64,000 bases of DNA from Flavobacterium keumense (GCF_029866485.1 NZ_CP092332.1:496001-560000), one strand, 5' to 3'; positions 29,201-35,459 are shown, counted from the first letter of the stretch. The notes: a model not told the origin generated them from the letters alone. Program-made: numbers and translations.

Positions 29201-30689
29201 CTGCTAAATCACCTGCTAATTGTACATTCCCTTTATCTGTAGATGTGGCATCTTGCGGAATGATTGCAGCGATTTGACCATCTACATACGTTTTTACTGC
29301 ATTTTGGGTTGGATATAAAACATCACTTGTTCCAAGAGTACCATTAGTGGACTTGTTAGAGGAATCCTCTTTACCATTTAATGCAGTTTGAGTCGCATTT
29401 GATATAGGTTTATTAATATCAGAAGTGTTATCAACGTTACTTAAACCAACTGTTGACTTGGTCAAAGCTTGCCATGTTTTGTCTCCTCTCCAAAACTGTG
29501 AGGTGGTTCCCGATGTAATTGTATTTTCTTTATTAGCCAATCCTGGTACGGTAGGAGCATCTGCAGTACCTCCTAAATCACCAGCTAATTTTAATTTACC
29601 TTTTGAAACTGAAGTGGCATCAATAACACCCGAATTCACTTGATTATCAACATAGGTCTTTACTGCATTCTGTGTAGGATACAGTACATCACTTGTTCCA
29701 AGAGTAATATTGGTGGACTTATTAGAGGAATCCTCTTTAGCATTTAATGCAGTCTGAGTCGCATTTGATATAGGTTTATTAGCATCAGAAGTGTTATCAA
29801 CGTTACTTAAACCAACTGTTGACTTAGTCAAATCTTGCCATGTTTTGTCTCCTCTCCAAAACTGTGAGGTAGTTCCCGATGTTATTGTATTTTCTTTATT
29901 AGCTAATCCTGGTACGGTAGGAGCATCTGCAGTACCTCCTAAATCACCAGCTAATTTTAATTTACCTTTTGAATTTGATGTTGCATCTAGAATAGTAGCA
30001 TTAGAAATCTGAGTATCTACATACACTTTAACAGCATTCTGAGTTGGATATAATAAATCGCTCGTACCTAGTGTTGTGGTAGTAGATTTATTTGACTTAT
30101 CTTCTTTTGTATTTAATGCATTTTGAGTAGCAATAGAGATAGGTTTGTTTGCGTCGGATGTATTATCTACATTATTCAGACCTAAATTTGTCTTAGCTCC
30201 AGAAACAGTGCTGGAACCTGTTCCACCATTAATAATTGGTACAATTCCAGATACAGACTCTGCTACTTTAGAAGCATATGCAAACGGGACCGCTGAAAAA
30301 TCTTGATTACTAACCTCAATAAAATTAGAACAAGTGCCTTTTACATCAATTTCCACCTTCATTTTCTTTTGATTACTATTCCAAACAATAGAATTAAAAT
30401 TAAATGCTGAACCTCCCACTTGGTTTCCTAAACCAACAATCAAATTTACCATTCCAAAATGATCCGTTTTTACTCTTTGTGTTTCTTGATATTCTAAATT
30501 AGATGTGGCATCAAGAATAGAAAACCGTAAACAAATCTCTTTATTGGACAGGATAGCGTTAGTATTATTAACCCCTGGTAAAATTTCTGTACTAGGATTG
30601 TAAATTACAGCCTGATAAGTTATACCTGCGTTTTGTGCATAAATTAAAGAAGAAGTTAATAAAACAAATAAAATAATAATTTTTTTCAT
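26277..30689 (-). CDS. large phage-tail-fibre-like repetitive surface protein
   Basis: I start at ATG 30687-30689, which gives a signal peptide (MKKIIILFVLLTSSLIYAQ); an upstream start would overlap the previous gene and bury it. The product is 1470 residues. The N-terminal 160 residues (GITYQAVIYNP, FSAVPFAYASKV) are typical of flavobacterial fibre-like proteins. Then come tandem 122-residue units with GLSNVDNTSDANKP, YPTQNAVKTYVD and FWRGDKTWQ, as in phage tail fibres, followed by many NVGIGTTAPS repeats of the trimeric fibre type. No intramolecular chaperone or T9SS sorting domain is visible at the C-terminus. A role in attachment is inferred. Confidence 0.85.
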   Translation of the reverse strand: MKKIIILFVLLTSSLIYAQNAGITYQAVIYNPSTEILPGVNNTNAILSNKEICLRFSILDATSNLEYQETQRVKTDHFGMVNLIVGLGNQVGGSAFNFNSIVWNSNQKKMKVEIDVKGTCSNFIEVSNQDFSAVPFAYASKVAESVSGIVPIINGGTGSSTVSGAKTNLGLNNVDNTSDANKPISIATQNALNTKEDKSNKSTTTTLGTSDLLYPTQNAVKVYVDTQISNATILDATSNSKGKLKLAGDLGGTADAPTVPGLANKENTITSGTTSQFWRGDKTWQDLTKSTVGLSNVDNTSDANKPISNATQTALNAKEDSSNKSTNITLGTSDVLYPTQNAVKTYVDNQVNSGVIDATSVSKGKLKLAGDLGGTADAPTVPGLANKENTITSGTTSQFWRGDKTWQALTKSTVGLSNVDNTSDINKPISNATQTALNGKEDSSNKSTNGTLGTSDVLYPTQNAVKTYVDGQIAAIIPQDATSTDKGNVQLAGDLAGTNSSATNPVISNAAINTVKIADNAVTNVKIGGVISVEKGGTGADLSSNAGYVKQATTGANFSTVSTIPVADVAGAVSSVNGVTPVNGNVSVLIGNVYTGNTITPTTGTTPIRSDIYIVSGQTGTPNDNGRTFIYDGSVWHEISTNVAALDNTFVKLSGSTMSGNLVFPTTRKITIDDAPTASTDVTNKDYVDTKIGGTGNTNFIPKFSSSKTLTNSSIFDNGNLGIGTSTPGNKLEITHGTAGNSGLRFTNLNSSSSASTSASKVLGLNSTGDVILTNIPGTQNIVSFSTANPNTGSPIFTPNTPIDQTVIYQSTVDNSLWTFNGNTYVTYTAPATTAWNLANTINDAGSNKTSSIWRSGGIIAGGTSSTLMYGNITANGGSNFSGVPAFGTASIGLIRNTAAGWTGSGFLFSNSTAGSNAFSMVYNNDKAYFGHLTPSNTYALYGVWNNTGFKLGENANTSAVNKLDVEGAVAIGSYAGFNSAPSNGLIVSGNVGIGANTPTTRLQVNSSIATNTVNTEGIFRLQRPQNPGVKWENIAQFNLGSYAVTTGGSTNATSRLDLAMNDGDGVATSNIMTWQANGNVGIGTTAPISAFSNTSSAIQGSNSTNAFTGGFTWSSPGTGFAGSFYSQPTNGNGLQVKIAGNTSANNALEVSSGATQTGSLTPLFNVLGNGNVGVGTSSPLTKLIVNDNAYISNIPTTTANLMDNSTFRPLTRFQTTSGINNNAISHYLTTTVAAIQAHNYSTGVSLPYVLQPAGGNVGIGTSAPSALLEITSPSGNGVAPKLRLTNPIGKKWELQSGISGINDTYFGIYNVTDNVQILTAKNTGEVGIGTTAPSAQLHTTGSVRFAGAGTPGAGKVLTSDASGNATWQNAVGSTTVSSKTADYILTSSDNAGFIVINSATLVTITVPSTLSAGFYCQIIQQGTGQVSVVGDTGVSVTSAMGTKSRTIGSSIGVILTTSTTAFLSGDTGF
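29281..30210 (-). repeat. 366-bp tandem repeat inside the fibre-like gene
   Basis: Two full units (about 29281-29646 and 29647-30012) plus a diverged partial third (to about 30210) encode 122 residues each. The core 29455-29604 differs from 29821-29970 at only a handful of positions. The unit length is a multiple of three, so gain or loss of a unit keeps frame. Confidence 0.85.
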
Positions 30690-30699
30690 AAGCTTACTA

Positions 30700-31335
30700 T
30701 TAATACAATTCGAAAGAGATTCCAAATAAAATCTGGTGAGTTAAAAATGATAATTTTTTATTAGTGTCATTCGTTAAGTTAGTACTTTTAGAATAATTAT
30801 ATCCCAAACTTAAATAGCCGTATTCGGATAAATTACATTTAGCCCGAATTCCTAGTACAGGAGTTAAAACTAGACCATTAAAGTCTCTTTGATTATTCAA
30901 ATTGAATCTTGAGTTATTAATGGTTTGATTCCCATACAACATTGTGGACAAATTAATTCCTCCTTTTAATGCTAGATCAATATGATTAGATCTAACAAAT
31001 GAATATATTAGAGCATTTTGAATACCTATATACTCGGTTTTCCATATATAATTATTAGCCAAGTCACCAGCTACAGCGTTGTATTGATTCAAGGTTAGTC
31101 CTATTGTATAATTTAAATTATTATCAAAAGCCAGGCGTTGTACTTTTATAGGTAATGCAAGACCTATTTCGTAACTATCCCCGTCACCTTTCTTTTCAAG
31201 ATTATTTATCAATTCAGAACCAGTATACCGTATTTTATAATTAGTATGGTTTTTTCCTGTTAAGAAATAAATTTCTTGTGTGTACCCTTGTAACATTGTT
31301 AATGTAAACAACACCGTTATTAGTATTTTTTTCAT
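30700..31335 (-). CDS. small outer-membrane beta-barrel protein
   Basis: A 211-residue protein with signal peptide (cleavage near QGYTQ) followed by about eight to ten amphipathic strands (KIRYTGSELI, LNYTIGLTLNQY, IDLALKGGINLS, YGYLSLGYNYS) and a terminal HQILFGISFELY ending in an aromatic, as outer-membrane barrels do. No specific family recognised. It overlaps the upstream CTD-protein gene by 4 nt and precedes the fibre-like gene by 10 nt, so the products are made together; it may anchor or export the fibre. Confidence 0.75.
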   Translation of the reverse strand: MKKILITVLFTLTMLQGYTQEIYFLTGKNHTNYKIRYTGSELINNLEKKGDGDSYEIGLALPIKVQRLAFDNNLNYTIGLTLNQYNAVAGDLANNYIWKTEYIGIQNALIYSFVRSNHIDLALKGGINLSTMLYGNQTINNSRFNLNNQRDFNGLVLTPVLGIRAKCNLSEYGYLSLGYNYSKSTNLTNDTNKKLSFLTHQILFGISFELY

Positions 31336-31820
31336 TGAGTTTTAATTAATTTAGTAGAAAAAATATGATTTGATGTTTCTATTTTAGCAAAATACACTCC
31401 CTCTGCAATATTCGAAAGGTCATATTTTGAACTGTTTTGATACAATTCGGCCAAATGACTATAAATTAATCTACCTCTACTATCAAATAAATACAACTGG
31501 GCTTTTTCCCCTATATTGGAAGAAAAAGTAAAAGTAATCGTATCTATTACAGGATTGGGATAAAGGATCATAGAAATGGGATTTTGAATGGGCAAGCTAT
31601 TACTACCTAAAGCAAAACTTTGAATATATCCTTGTCCAATTACCAAATTAGCAATTTTATAATTCCCAATCATTGCATTTACTTGACCTACAGACTGTAA
31701 AATTCTAAAACCATTACTGATGTTGTAAATGCCTCCTTGCGAAGCAACAACCTGATGGTGGAGTTTTTGACTAAAAGAAAATTGTATTGATATAATACAT
31801 AAAAAAATTATTTTTCTCAT
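31332..31820 (-). CDS. small protein with T9SS type A sorting domain
   Basis: A 162-residue secreted protein: signal peptide (MRKIIFLCIISIQFSFS), a short passenger of about 60 residues with VGQVNAMIG and GQGYIQSF, then a type A sorting domain (about 82-162) with LYPNPVIDTITF, YLFDSRGRLIYS, DLSNIAEGVYFAKIET and a basic end STKLIKTQ. The passenger is unusually short, so the protein is mostly sorting domain. It is the first gene of the fibre operon and overlaps the barrel gene by ATGA (4 nt). It would be exported by T9SS and probably attached to the surface. Confidence 0.85.
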   Translation of the reverse strand: MRKIIFLCIISIQFSFSQKLHHQVVASQGGIYNISNGFRILQSVGQVNAMIGNYKIANLVIGQGYIQSFALGSNSLPIQNPISMILYPNPVIDTITFTFSSNIGEKAQLYLFDSRGRLIYSHLAELYQNSSKYDLSNIAEGVYFAKIETSNHIFSTKLIKTQ

Positions 31821-31853
31821 GAAATACTCTTTAACTACTTTTTAAAACCACGA

Positions 31854-31861
31854 CAAAAGTA
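31854..31861 (-). promoter_or_regulatory. -7 box (TACTTTTG) of the fibre operon
   Basis: The minus strand reads TACTTTTG, a full match to TAnnTTTG, 34 nt before the ATG at 31820. No -33 element is obvious. Confidence 0.5.
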
Positions 31862-31919
31862 AGCATTCTACTATTTTACCGTAATCCTTATTTCTATAAC
31901 TTTGATGTTATTCACAAAA

Positions 31920-31954
31920 AAAAATTATAAATCAGCAATTGCTGATCTATAATT
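31920..31954 (-). terminator. intrinsic terminator after the 60-codon gene
   Basis: AATTATA (31923-31929) and TATAATT (31948-31954) flank a perfect 16-bp palindrome ATCAGCAATTGCTGAT (31931-31946), with a single A/C mismatch between. On the minus strand the hairpin is followed by nine T. It lies about 70 nt past the stop of the small gene at 32023, and also about 80 nt upstream of the fibre-operon -7 box. Confidence 0.75.
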
Positions 31955-32022
31955 TGATTTGGAATTGTAAAAGATTTGGGATCTTTTTAAGGGCAATTAG
32001 TAATTTATATTTAATTTTTGTT

Positions 32023-32205
32023 TTATTCAGGTAATTTAAAATTAGGGTACAATCTCAACATTATCCTATTCACATTTAAATTGGGCCGTTTTTTCTTCAT
32101 TTTTAATAACATTTGATGGAAACAAAAAATATCTTCTTTAGAAACTTTCGAAACCTTATTAGAATAGGATTCGGAAAAACTAAATCGATTCATAATTCCT
32201 TTCAT
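32023..32205 (-). CDS. 60-residue basic protein, divergent from the Crp-like quartet
   Basis: A small ORF starting MKGIMNRFSFSES and ending YPNFKLPE, with many Lys and Arg residues and no signal peptide or recognised domain. I accept it as a probable gene because it sits in a complete transcription unit: operator palindrome (32272-32311), perfect minus-strand -7 box (32255-32262), a leader of about 43 nt, the ORF, then a strong hairpin with nine T (31920-31954). Start may be Met1 (32205) or Met5 (32193). If not translated, the unit could be a small RNA of about 330 nt. Confidence 0.5.
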   Translation of the reverse strand: MKGIMNRFSFSESYSNKVSKVSKEDIFCFHQMLLKMKKKRPNLNVNRIMLRLYPNFKLPE

Positions 32206-32254
32206 AGTATTAAAAAATCAGCACAATTAATATAAACCCTTTTCATTTATGTGC

Positions 32255-32262
32255 CAAAAGTA
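32255..32262 (-). promoter_or_regulatory. -7 box (TACTTTTG) of the 60-codon gene
   Basis: A full match to TAnnTTTG on the minus strand, 5' end 29.5 nt from the centre of the palindrome at 32272-32311, the same spacing as at 25209-25216. Predicted start of transcription near 32248. Confidence 0.55.
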
Positions 32263-32271
32263 ATACTCTGT

Positions 32272-32311
32272 TTTATCTAAAAAGTTGTAAAATCACAACT
32301 TTTTAGATAAA
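32272..32311. promoter_or_regulatory. Crp/Fnr-type palindrome, copy 2, extended to 17-bp arms, between divergent promoters
   Basis: Arms TTTATCTAAAAAGTTGT (32272-32288) and ACAACTTTTTAGATAAA (32295-32311) are perfect complements around spacer AAAATC. The inner 24 nt are identical to the other two copies. It lies between the -7 box of the 60-codon gene (minus) and that of the first crp gene (plus, 32326-32333), so one dimer could control both, including autoregulation. Confidence 0.7.
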
Positions 32312-32325
32312 TTTTATTTTTTTTC

Positions 32326-32333
32326 TATATTTG
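32326..32333 (+). promoter_or_regulatory. -7 box (TATATTTG) of the crp-like operon
   Basis: A full match to TAnnTTTG, 34.5 nt from the palindrome centre and about 70 nt before the ATG at 32405. The place where a -33 TTTG would sit is occupied by the right arm of the palindrome. Confidence 0.6.
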
Positions 32334-32404
32334 TGATGATTTTTTATCTGCTATAATACTAGCAGAACGTAAAAATAATTTCCCATACCCAAATCTAAAA
32401 TAAA

Positions 32405-32980
32405 ATGAAGCCCCTAAGCAACTTAAAACAAAACGCTTCCGTTCAAAAAACAGAACTACCCTTAATGCAACAAATTGCCGCTTTTTTATTTTCAAAAAAA
32501 ATTAAAAAAAGAGCGTTTTTGCTCGAAGCTGGAAAAGTCAATGATTGTATTTTTTTCGTAAAAAAAGGACTTCTTAGGGTCTATTTAGAATACGAAGGAA
32601 AAGAAGTAAATACTTGGTTTGTAAAAGAAAACGATTTTATCAGTTCTGTAAATAGTTATTATAATGACATTCCAAGCGAAGAATACATTCAAGCATTAGA
32701 AGATTGTGAAATATTGTATATTAAAAAAAGTACTTTTGAAACATTACTAAAATACAATCATAAGCTGGCTTTGTTTTCAATAAATGAACTCTATATCAAA
32801 CTATGCGAATACAGTGATCAATGTCAATTATTACGTTTTATGAATGCTGAAAAGAAATACGAATTTCTAGCTACAAAAAAACCTGATATTTTGGGCCGAT
32901 TAAGTCAAAAACACATCGCTTCATTCATAGGAATTGAAACTACTTATTTAAGTAAAATTATTTCTAATCACAAGAACTAA
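32405..32980 (+). CDS. Crp/Fnr-family transcription regulator, paralogue 1 of 4
   Basis: A 191-residue regulator with an N-terminal cyclic-nucleotide-binding-like beta-barrel (about 20-115; KKGLLRVYLEYEGKEVNTWF), a dimerisation helix (about 117-140) and a short C-terminal helix-turn-helix (SQKHIASFIGIETTYLSKII, about 168-187) with no wing, the usual short Bacteroidota form. The phosphate-binding Arg of true cAMP receptors is not evident; the equivalent region reads SEEYIQALEDCE. The ligand is unknown. It is the first of four tandem paralogues 11-33 nt apart, downstream of a palindrome that could be its own operator. Confidence 0.88.
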   Translation: MKPLSNLKQNASVQKTELPLMQQIAAFLFSKKIKKRAFLLEAGKVNDCIFFVKKGLLRVYLEYEGKEVNTWFVKENDFISSVNSYYNDIPSEEYIQALEDCEILYIKKSTFETLLKYNHKLALFSINELYIKLCEYSDQCQLLRFMNAEKKYEFLATKKPDILGRLSQKHIASFIGIETTYLSKIISNHKN

Positions 32981-32991
32981 ATATATTAAAT

Positions 32992-33564
32992 ATGAATATT
33001 ATCAAAAAGGTGCTTATGTCAGGGAATTTCTTTGCAAATAAAGACTTGCCTTTATTAGAACAGTTGGCTACTTTTTTATTTGTGAAAAAAGTTAAAAAGA
33101 AAGAAATTCTTTTACGTGAGGGTAGTATTAACAATAAAATATATTATGTTCAAAAAGGGTTGTTGCGAGTATATGTAATTCATGAAGGAAAAGAAATAAA
33201 CACTTGGTTTGTAAAAGAAGGAGAATTCATTAATTCTGTAACTAGTTTCTACTATCAAACTCCAAGTGACGAATATATTGAAGCAATCGAAGATTGTGAA
33301 GTGTTGGAAATTAAGAAAAGTACCTATGAATGGATGTTAAAAAACAACCTCAAATTGGCTTTATTTGTTATCGACCAATTATATATAAATCTTTGCGAAT
33401 ATCATGATCAATGTCAATCTTTACGGTTTATGAACGCCGAAAAAAAGTATGAATTTCTATTAAACAAAAAACCTGACATTTTAAACCGATTAAGTCAAAA
33501 ACATATTGCTTCATTTTTAGGAATTGAAACAACTTATTTGAGTAAAATCATATCTAAATTATAA
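32992..33564 (+). CDS. Crp/Fnr-family transcription regulator, paralogue 2 of 4
   Basis: A 190-residue paralogue, visibly closest to paralogue 1: it shares the LRFMNAEKKYEFL linker and a nearly identical recognition helix (KHIASFLGIETTYLSKII). Sensor barrel motifs are QKGLLRVYVIHEGKEINTWF and DEYIEAIEDCE. It starts 11 nt after paralogue 1. The N-terminus MNIIKKVLMSGNFF resembles those of paralogues 3 and 4, whereas paralogue 1 differs. With so similar a DNA-binding helix it probably recognises the same operator but may respond to a different signal, or form heterodimers. Confidence 0.88.
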   Translation: MNIIKKVLMSGNFFANKDLPLLEQLATFLFVKKVKKKEILLREGSINNKIYYVQKGLLRVYVIHEGKEINTWFVKEGEFINSVTSFYYQTPSDEYIEAIEDCEVLEIKKSTYEWMLKNNLKLALFVIDQLYINLCEYHDQCQSLRFMNAEKKYEFLLNKKPDILNRLSQKHIASFLGIETTYLSKIISKL

Positions 33565-33595
33565 AGAATTACAAAACTAAAAACCAAAATTAGTT

Positions 33596-34210
33596 ATGAA
33601 CATAATTGAGAAAGCACTACAAGGCAATAAATTTTTTACGAAAAAAGATCTTTTACTTATTGAAAAATTAGCCTCTTTTTTATTCAGTAAAAAAATTAAA
33701 AAAAAAGATCTCTTACTACGCGCAGGCGAAGTAAACACCAAAATGTTTTATGTCCAGAAAGGCCTACTTAGGGTTTATTATATTCGAGAAGACGGTAAAG
33801 AGGTTAATACTTGGTTCGTAAAGGAAGGTCAATTCGTTTATGCTTGTCATAGTTTTCATTATCAAATACCTTCAGAAGAGTACATAGAAGCGCTAGAAGA
33901 CTCAATTATCATGAGCATAAAAAAAGACACTTGGTTAATGCTTTTAAGAAACAATCATAAACTAGCATTGTTTACTGTAAATGAACTCATGACGAATATT
34001 GCAGAGTTTTCGGCACAAGCGGAAATGTTGCGTATGATGAATGCTGAAGAAAAGTATGCTTTTCTTAAAACTCATAAAGGAGATATTCTAGAGCGTATTA
34101 GCCAAAAACACTTAGCGGCTTATTTAGGGACGGATACCGCTTACCTAAGTAAAATTATTAGTAATTACAAATCTAACGAAGAATTAAAAAATAGAAAAAA
34201 AGCCGTTTAA
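33596..34210 (+). CDS. Crp/Fnr-family transcription regulator, paralogue 3 of 4 (most diverged)
   Basis: A 204-residue paralogue with the same layout: sensor barrel (KGLLRVYYIREDGKEVNTWFVKEGQF, here split as KGLLRVYYIRED and GKEVNTWFVKEGQF), dimer helix and HTH SQKHLAAYLGTDTAYLSKII. It carries a one-residue insertion in the barrel, differs at several HTH positions (AAYLGTDTA rather than ASFLGIETT) and has a lysine-rich tail of about 14 extra residues. These make it the most diverged of the four and the likeliest to differ in DNA preference. It starts 31 nt after paralogue 2. Confidence 0.88.
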   Translation: MNIIEKALQGNKFFTKKDLLLIEKLASFLFSKKIKKKDLLLRAGEVNTKMFYVQKGLLRVYYIREDGKEVNTWFVKEGQFVYACHSFHYQIPSEEYIEALEDSIIMSIKKDTWLMLLRNNHKLALFTVNELMTNIAEFSAQAEMLRMMNAEEKYAFLKTHKGDILERISQKHLAAYLGTDTAYLSKIISNYKSNEELKNRKKAV

Positions 34211-34243
34211 TCCAAATCAACCTAAAAACAATTGCCCCTATAA

Positions 34244-34831
34244 ATGAACATTATTGACAAATGCCTGGAATCAGGACTGTATTTTCAACCAAAAGACCTT
34301 CATATTGTAAACAAACTTGTCTCTTTATTATTTACAAAAAAATTTAAGAAAAAAGAAACGCTACTCAAACAAGGAGAAATTTGCAAAGAAATTTTCTATG
34401 TCCAAAAAGGACTACTTCGAGTTTATGTATTAAACGACGGAAGGGAAGTTAATACTTGGTTTGTCCAAGAAGGCGATTTCATTACATCGGTTAGTAGTTA
34501 TCATAAACAAAAACCCAGTGAACATTGTATTGAAGCTCTGGAAGATTGCGAAATTATTTCGATTAAAAAATCAACTCTCGATTTTATTATGAAAAATAAT
34601 CATAAAGCCGCTTTGTTTGCCTCCAACGAATTATTTAACAAATTATGTGATTACCAAGAACAAGCCAGTGCTCTTCGATTTATGAATGCCGAAAGTCGCT
34701 ATGACTATTTATTTGAAAAACAAAAGGCTGTTTTTAATCGAATCAGTCAGAAACATTTGGCTTCTTTTCTAGGAATTGATACTACCTATTTAAGTAAAAT
34801 TATCAAGAAACATATCAAAGTAAACAGATAA
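34244..34831 (+). CDS. Crp/Fnr-family transcription regulator, paralogue 4 of 4
   Basis: A 195-residue paralogue; barrel motifs QKGLLRVYVLNDGREVNTWF and SEHCIEALEDCE, HTH SQKHLASFLGIDTTYLSKII. It starts 33 nt after paralogue 3 and ends 15 nt before the stop of a convergent 98-codon ORF. Extra cysteines (EICKE, EHCIEALEDCE) are present in the sensor domain; there is no Fe-S cluster motif of the FNR type at the N-terminus, so an oxygen-sensing role is not supported. Confidence 0.88.
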   Translation: MNIIDKCLESGLYFQPKDLHIVNKLVSLLFTKKFKKKETLLKQGEICKEIFYVQKGLLRVYVLNDGREVNTWFVQEGDFITSVSSYHKQKPSEHCIEALEDCEIISIKKSTLDFIMKNNHKAALFASNELFNKLCDYQEQASALRFMNAESRYDYLFEKQKAVFNRISQKHLASFLGIDTTYLSKIIKKHIKVNR

Positions 34832-34846
34832 GCATCTAAGTAATAA

Positions 34847-35122
34847 TTACACAAAAGAAATATCCTCTGGCAAGTGTCCTAATGTATAGAATTGTTTGTT
34901 TAAAAATTCACTGATGATGCGTTCGTCTTGATCATCTACTTTTAGATTCATTGAGGTGCTTTCGCCAAAACACTTTACAACAAACAAATTGGCATCAATG
35001 TCATAATTTAAAATTAAAAAACCAGCAGAAACACCACGCTGTAAAATTTCTTGGTGCAAAATTTTTGCACTAAAAATCACAGGGATTTTCTCTTCGTTAA
35101 TAATATATTTAAGAATATTCAT
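34847..35122 (-). CDS. 91-98-residue uncharacterised protein near the Crp-like genes
   Basis: I prefer the ATG at 35120-35122 (MNILKYIINEEKIPVIFSAK), though an ATG at 35143 would add seven residues. The product has mixed alpha/beta character (FSAKILHQEILQRGV then AGFLILNYDID and LFVVKCFGES) and no signal peptide or recognised domain. It converges with crp paralogue 4 (15 nt between stops). Its leader, if transcribed from near 35403, contains a long hairpin (35163-35207), and copy 3 of the palindrome lies about 310 nt upstream of its start. Function unknown. Confidence 0.65.
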   Translation of the reverse strand: MNILKYIINEEKIPVIFSAKILHQEILQRGVSAGFLILNYDIDANLFVVKCFGESTSMNLKVDDQDERIISEFLNKQFYTLGHLPEDISFV

Positions 35123-35162
35123 TTGATACTTTTGTCTTTTCAAAATAGTTTGTGCCTCATTA

Positions 35163-35207
35163 AATCAAAACCATACTGGCAAGAGGTAGCCAGTATGATA
35201 TTTGATT
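35163..35207. other. long two-part hairpin in the leader of the 98-codon ORF
   Basis: CATACTGGC (35172-35180) and GCCAGTATG (35189-35197) form a perfect 9-bp stem with loop AAGAGGTA; outside small internal bulges, AATCAAA (35163-35169) pairs with TTTGATT (35201-35207). It ends about 40 nt from the start codon at 35122 on the minus strand. No poly-T follows in either direction, so it looks more like a leader structure than a terminator. Confidence 0.5.
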
Positions 35208-35433
35208 CTCCCTTTAATTATCTAAACTATCAAGCAAACTAAATCGATGAAAGTTCATAATTAAAAGGAAATGATTAGGAAAACACTACATGATTTTTAA
35301 TAAATGCATACTGTTATAAATGTCCCCACATCTCTCCTAATCACTAATTAGTTTTTATTTTTTTTAACTCTTTTAAAAACTATTATTTTTCATTTCATTT
35401 TTCTGATTCCAAAATAAGTTGATCTGATTTTAA

Positions 35434-35459
35434 AAAAAGTTGTGATTTTACAACTTTTT
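35434..35459. promoter_or_regulatory. Crp/Fnr-type palindrome, copy 3 (inverted orientation)
   Basis: Arms AAAAAGTTGT (35434-35443) and ACAACTTTTT (35450-35459) around spacer GATTTT, the exact reverse complement of copies 1 and 2 over 24 nt. On the minus strand TTATTTTG (35410-35417), one mismatch to TAnnTTTG, again starts 29.5 nt from the centre, which would direct transcription toward the 98-codon ORF. There is no gene end nearby for it to terminate. Confidence 0.6.

Noticed and set aside
27910..30012. Several open frames of 70-113 codons antisense to the fibre-like gene
   Set aside because: They are opposite a well-supported repetitive gene, share its repeats, and have no signal peptide, promoter or family resemblance.
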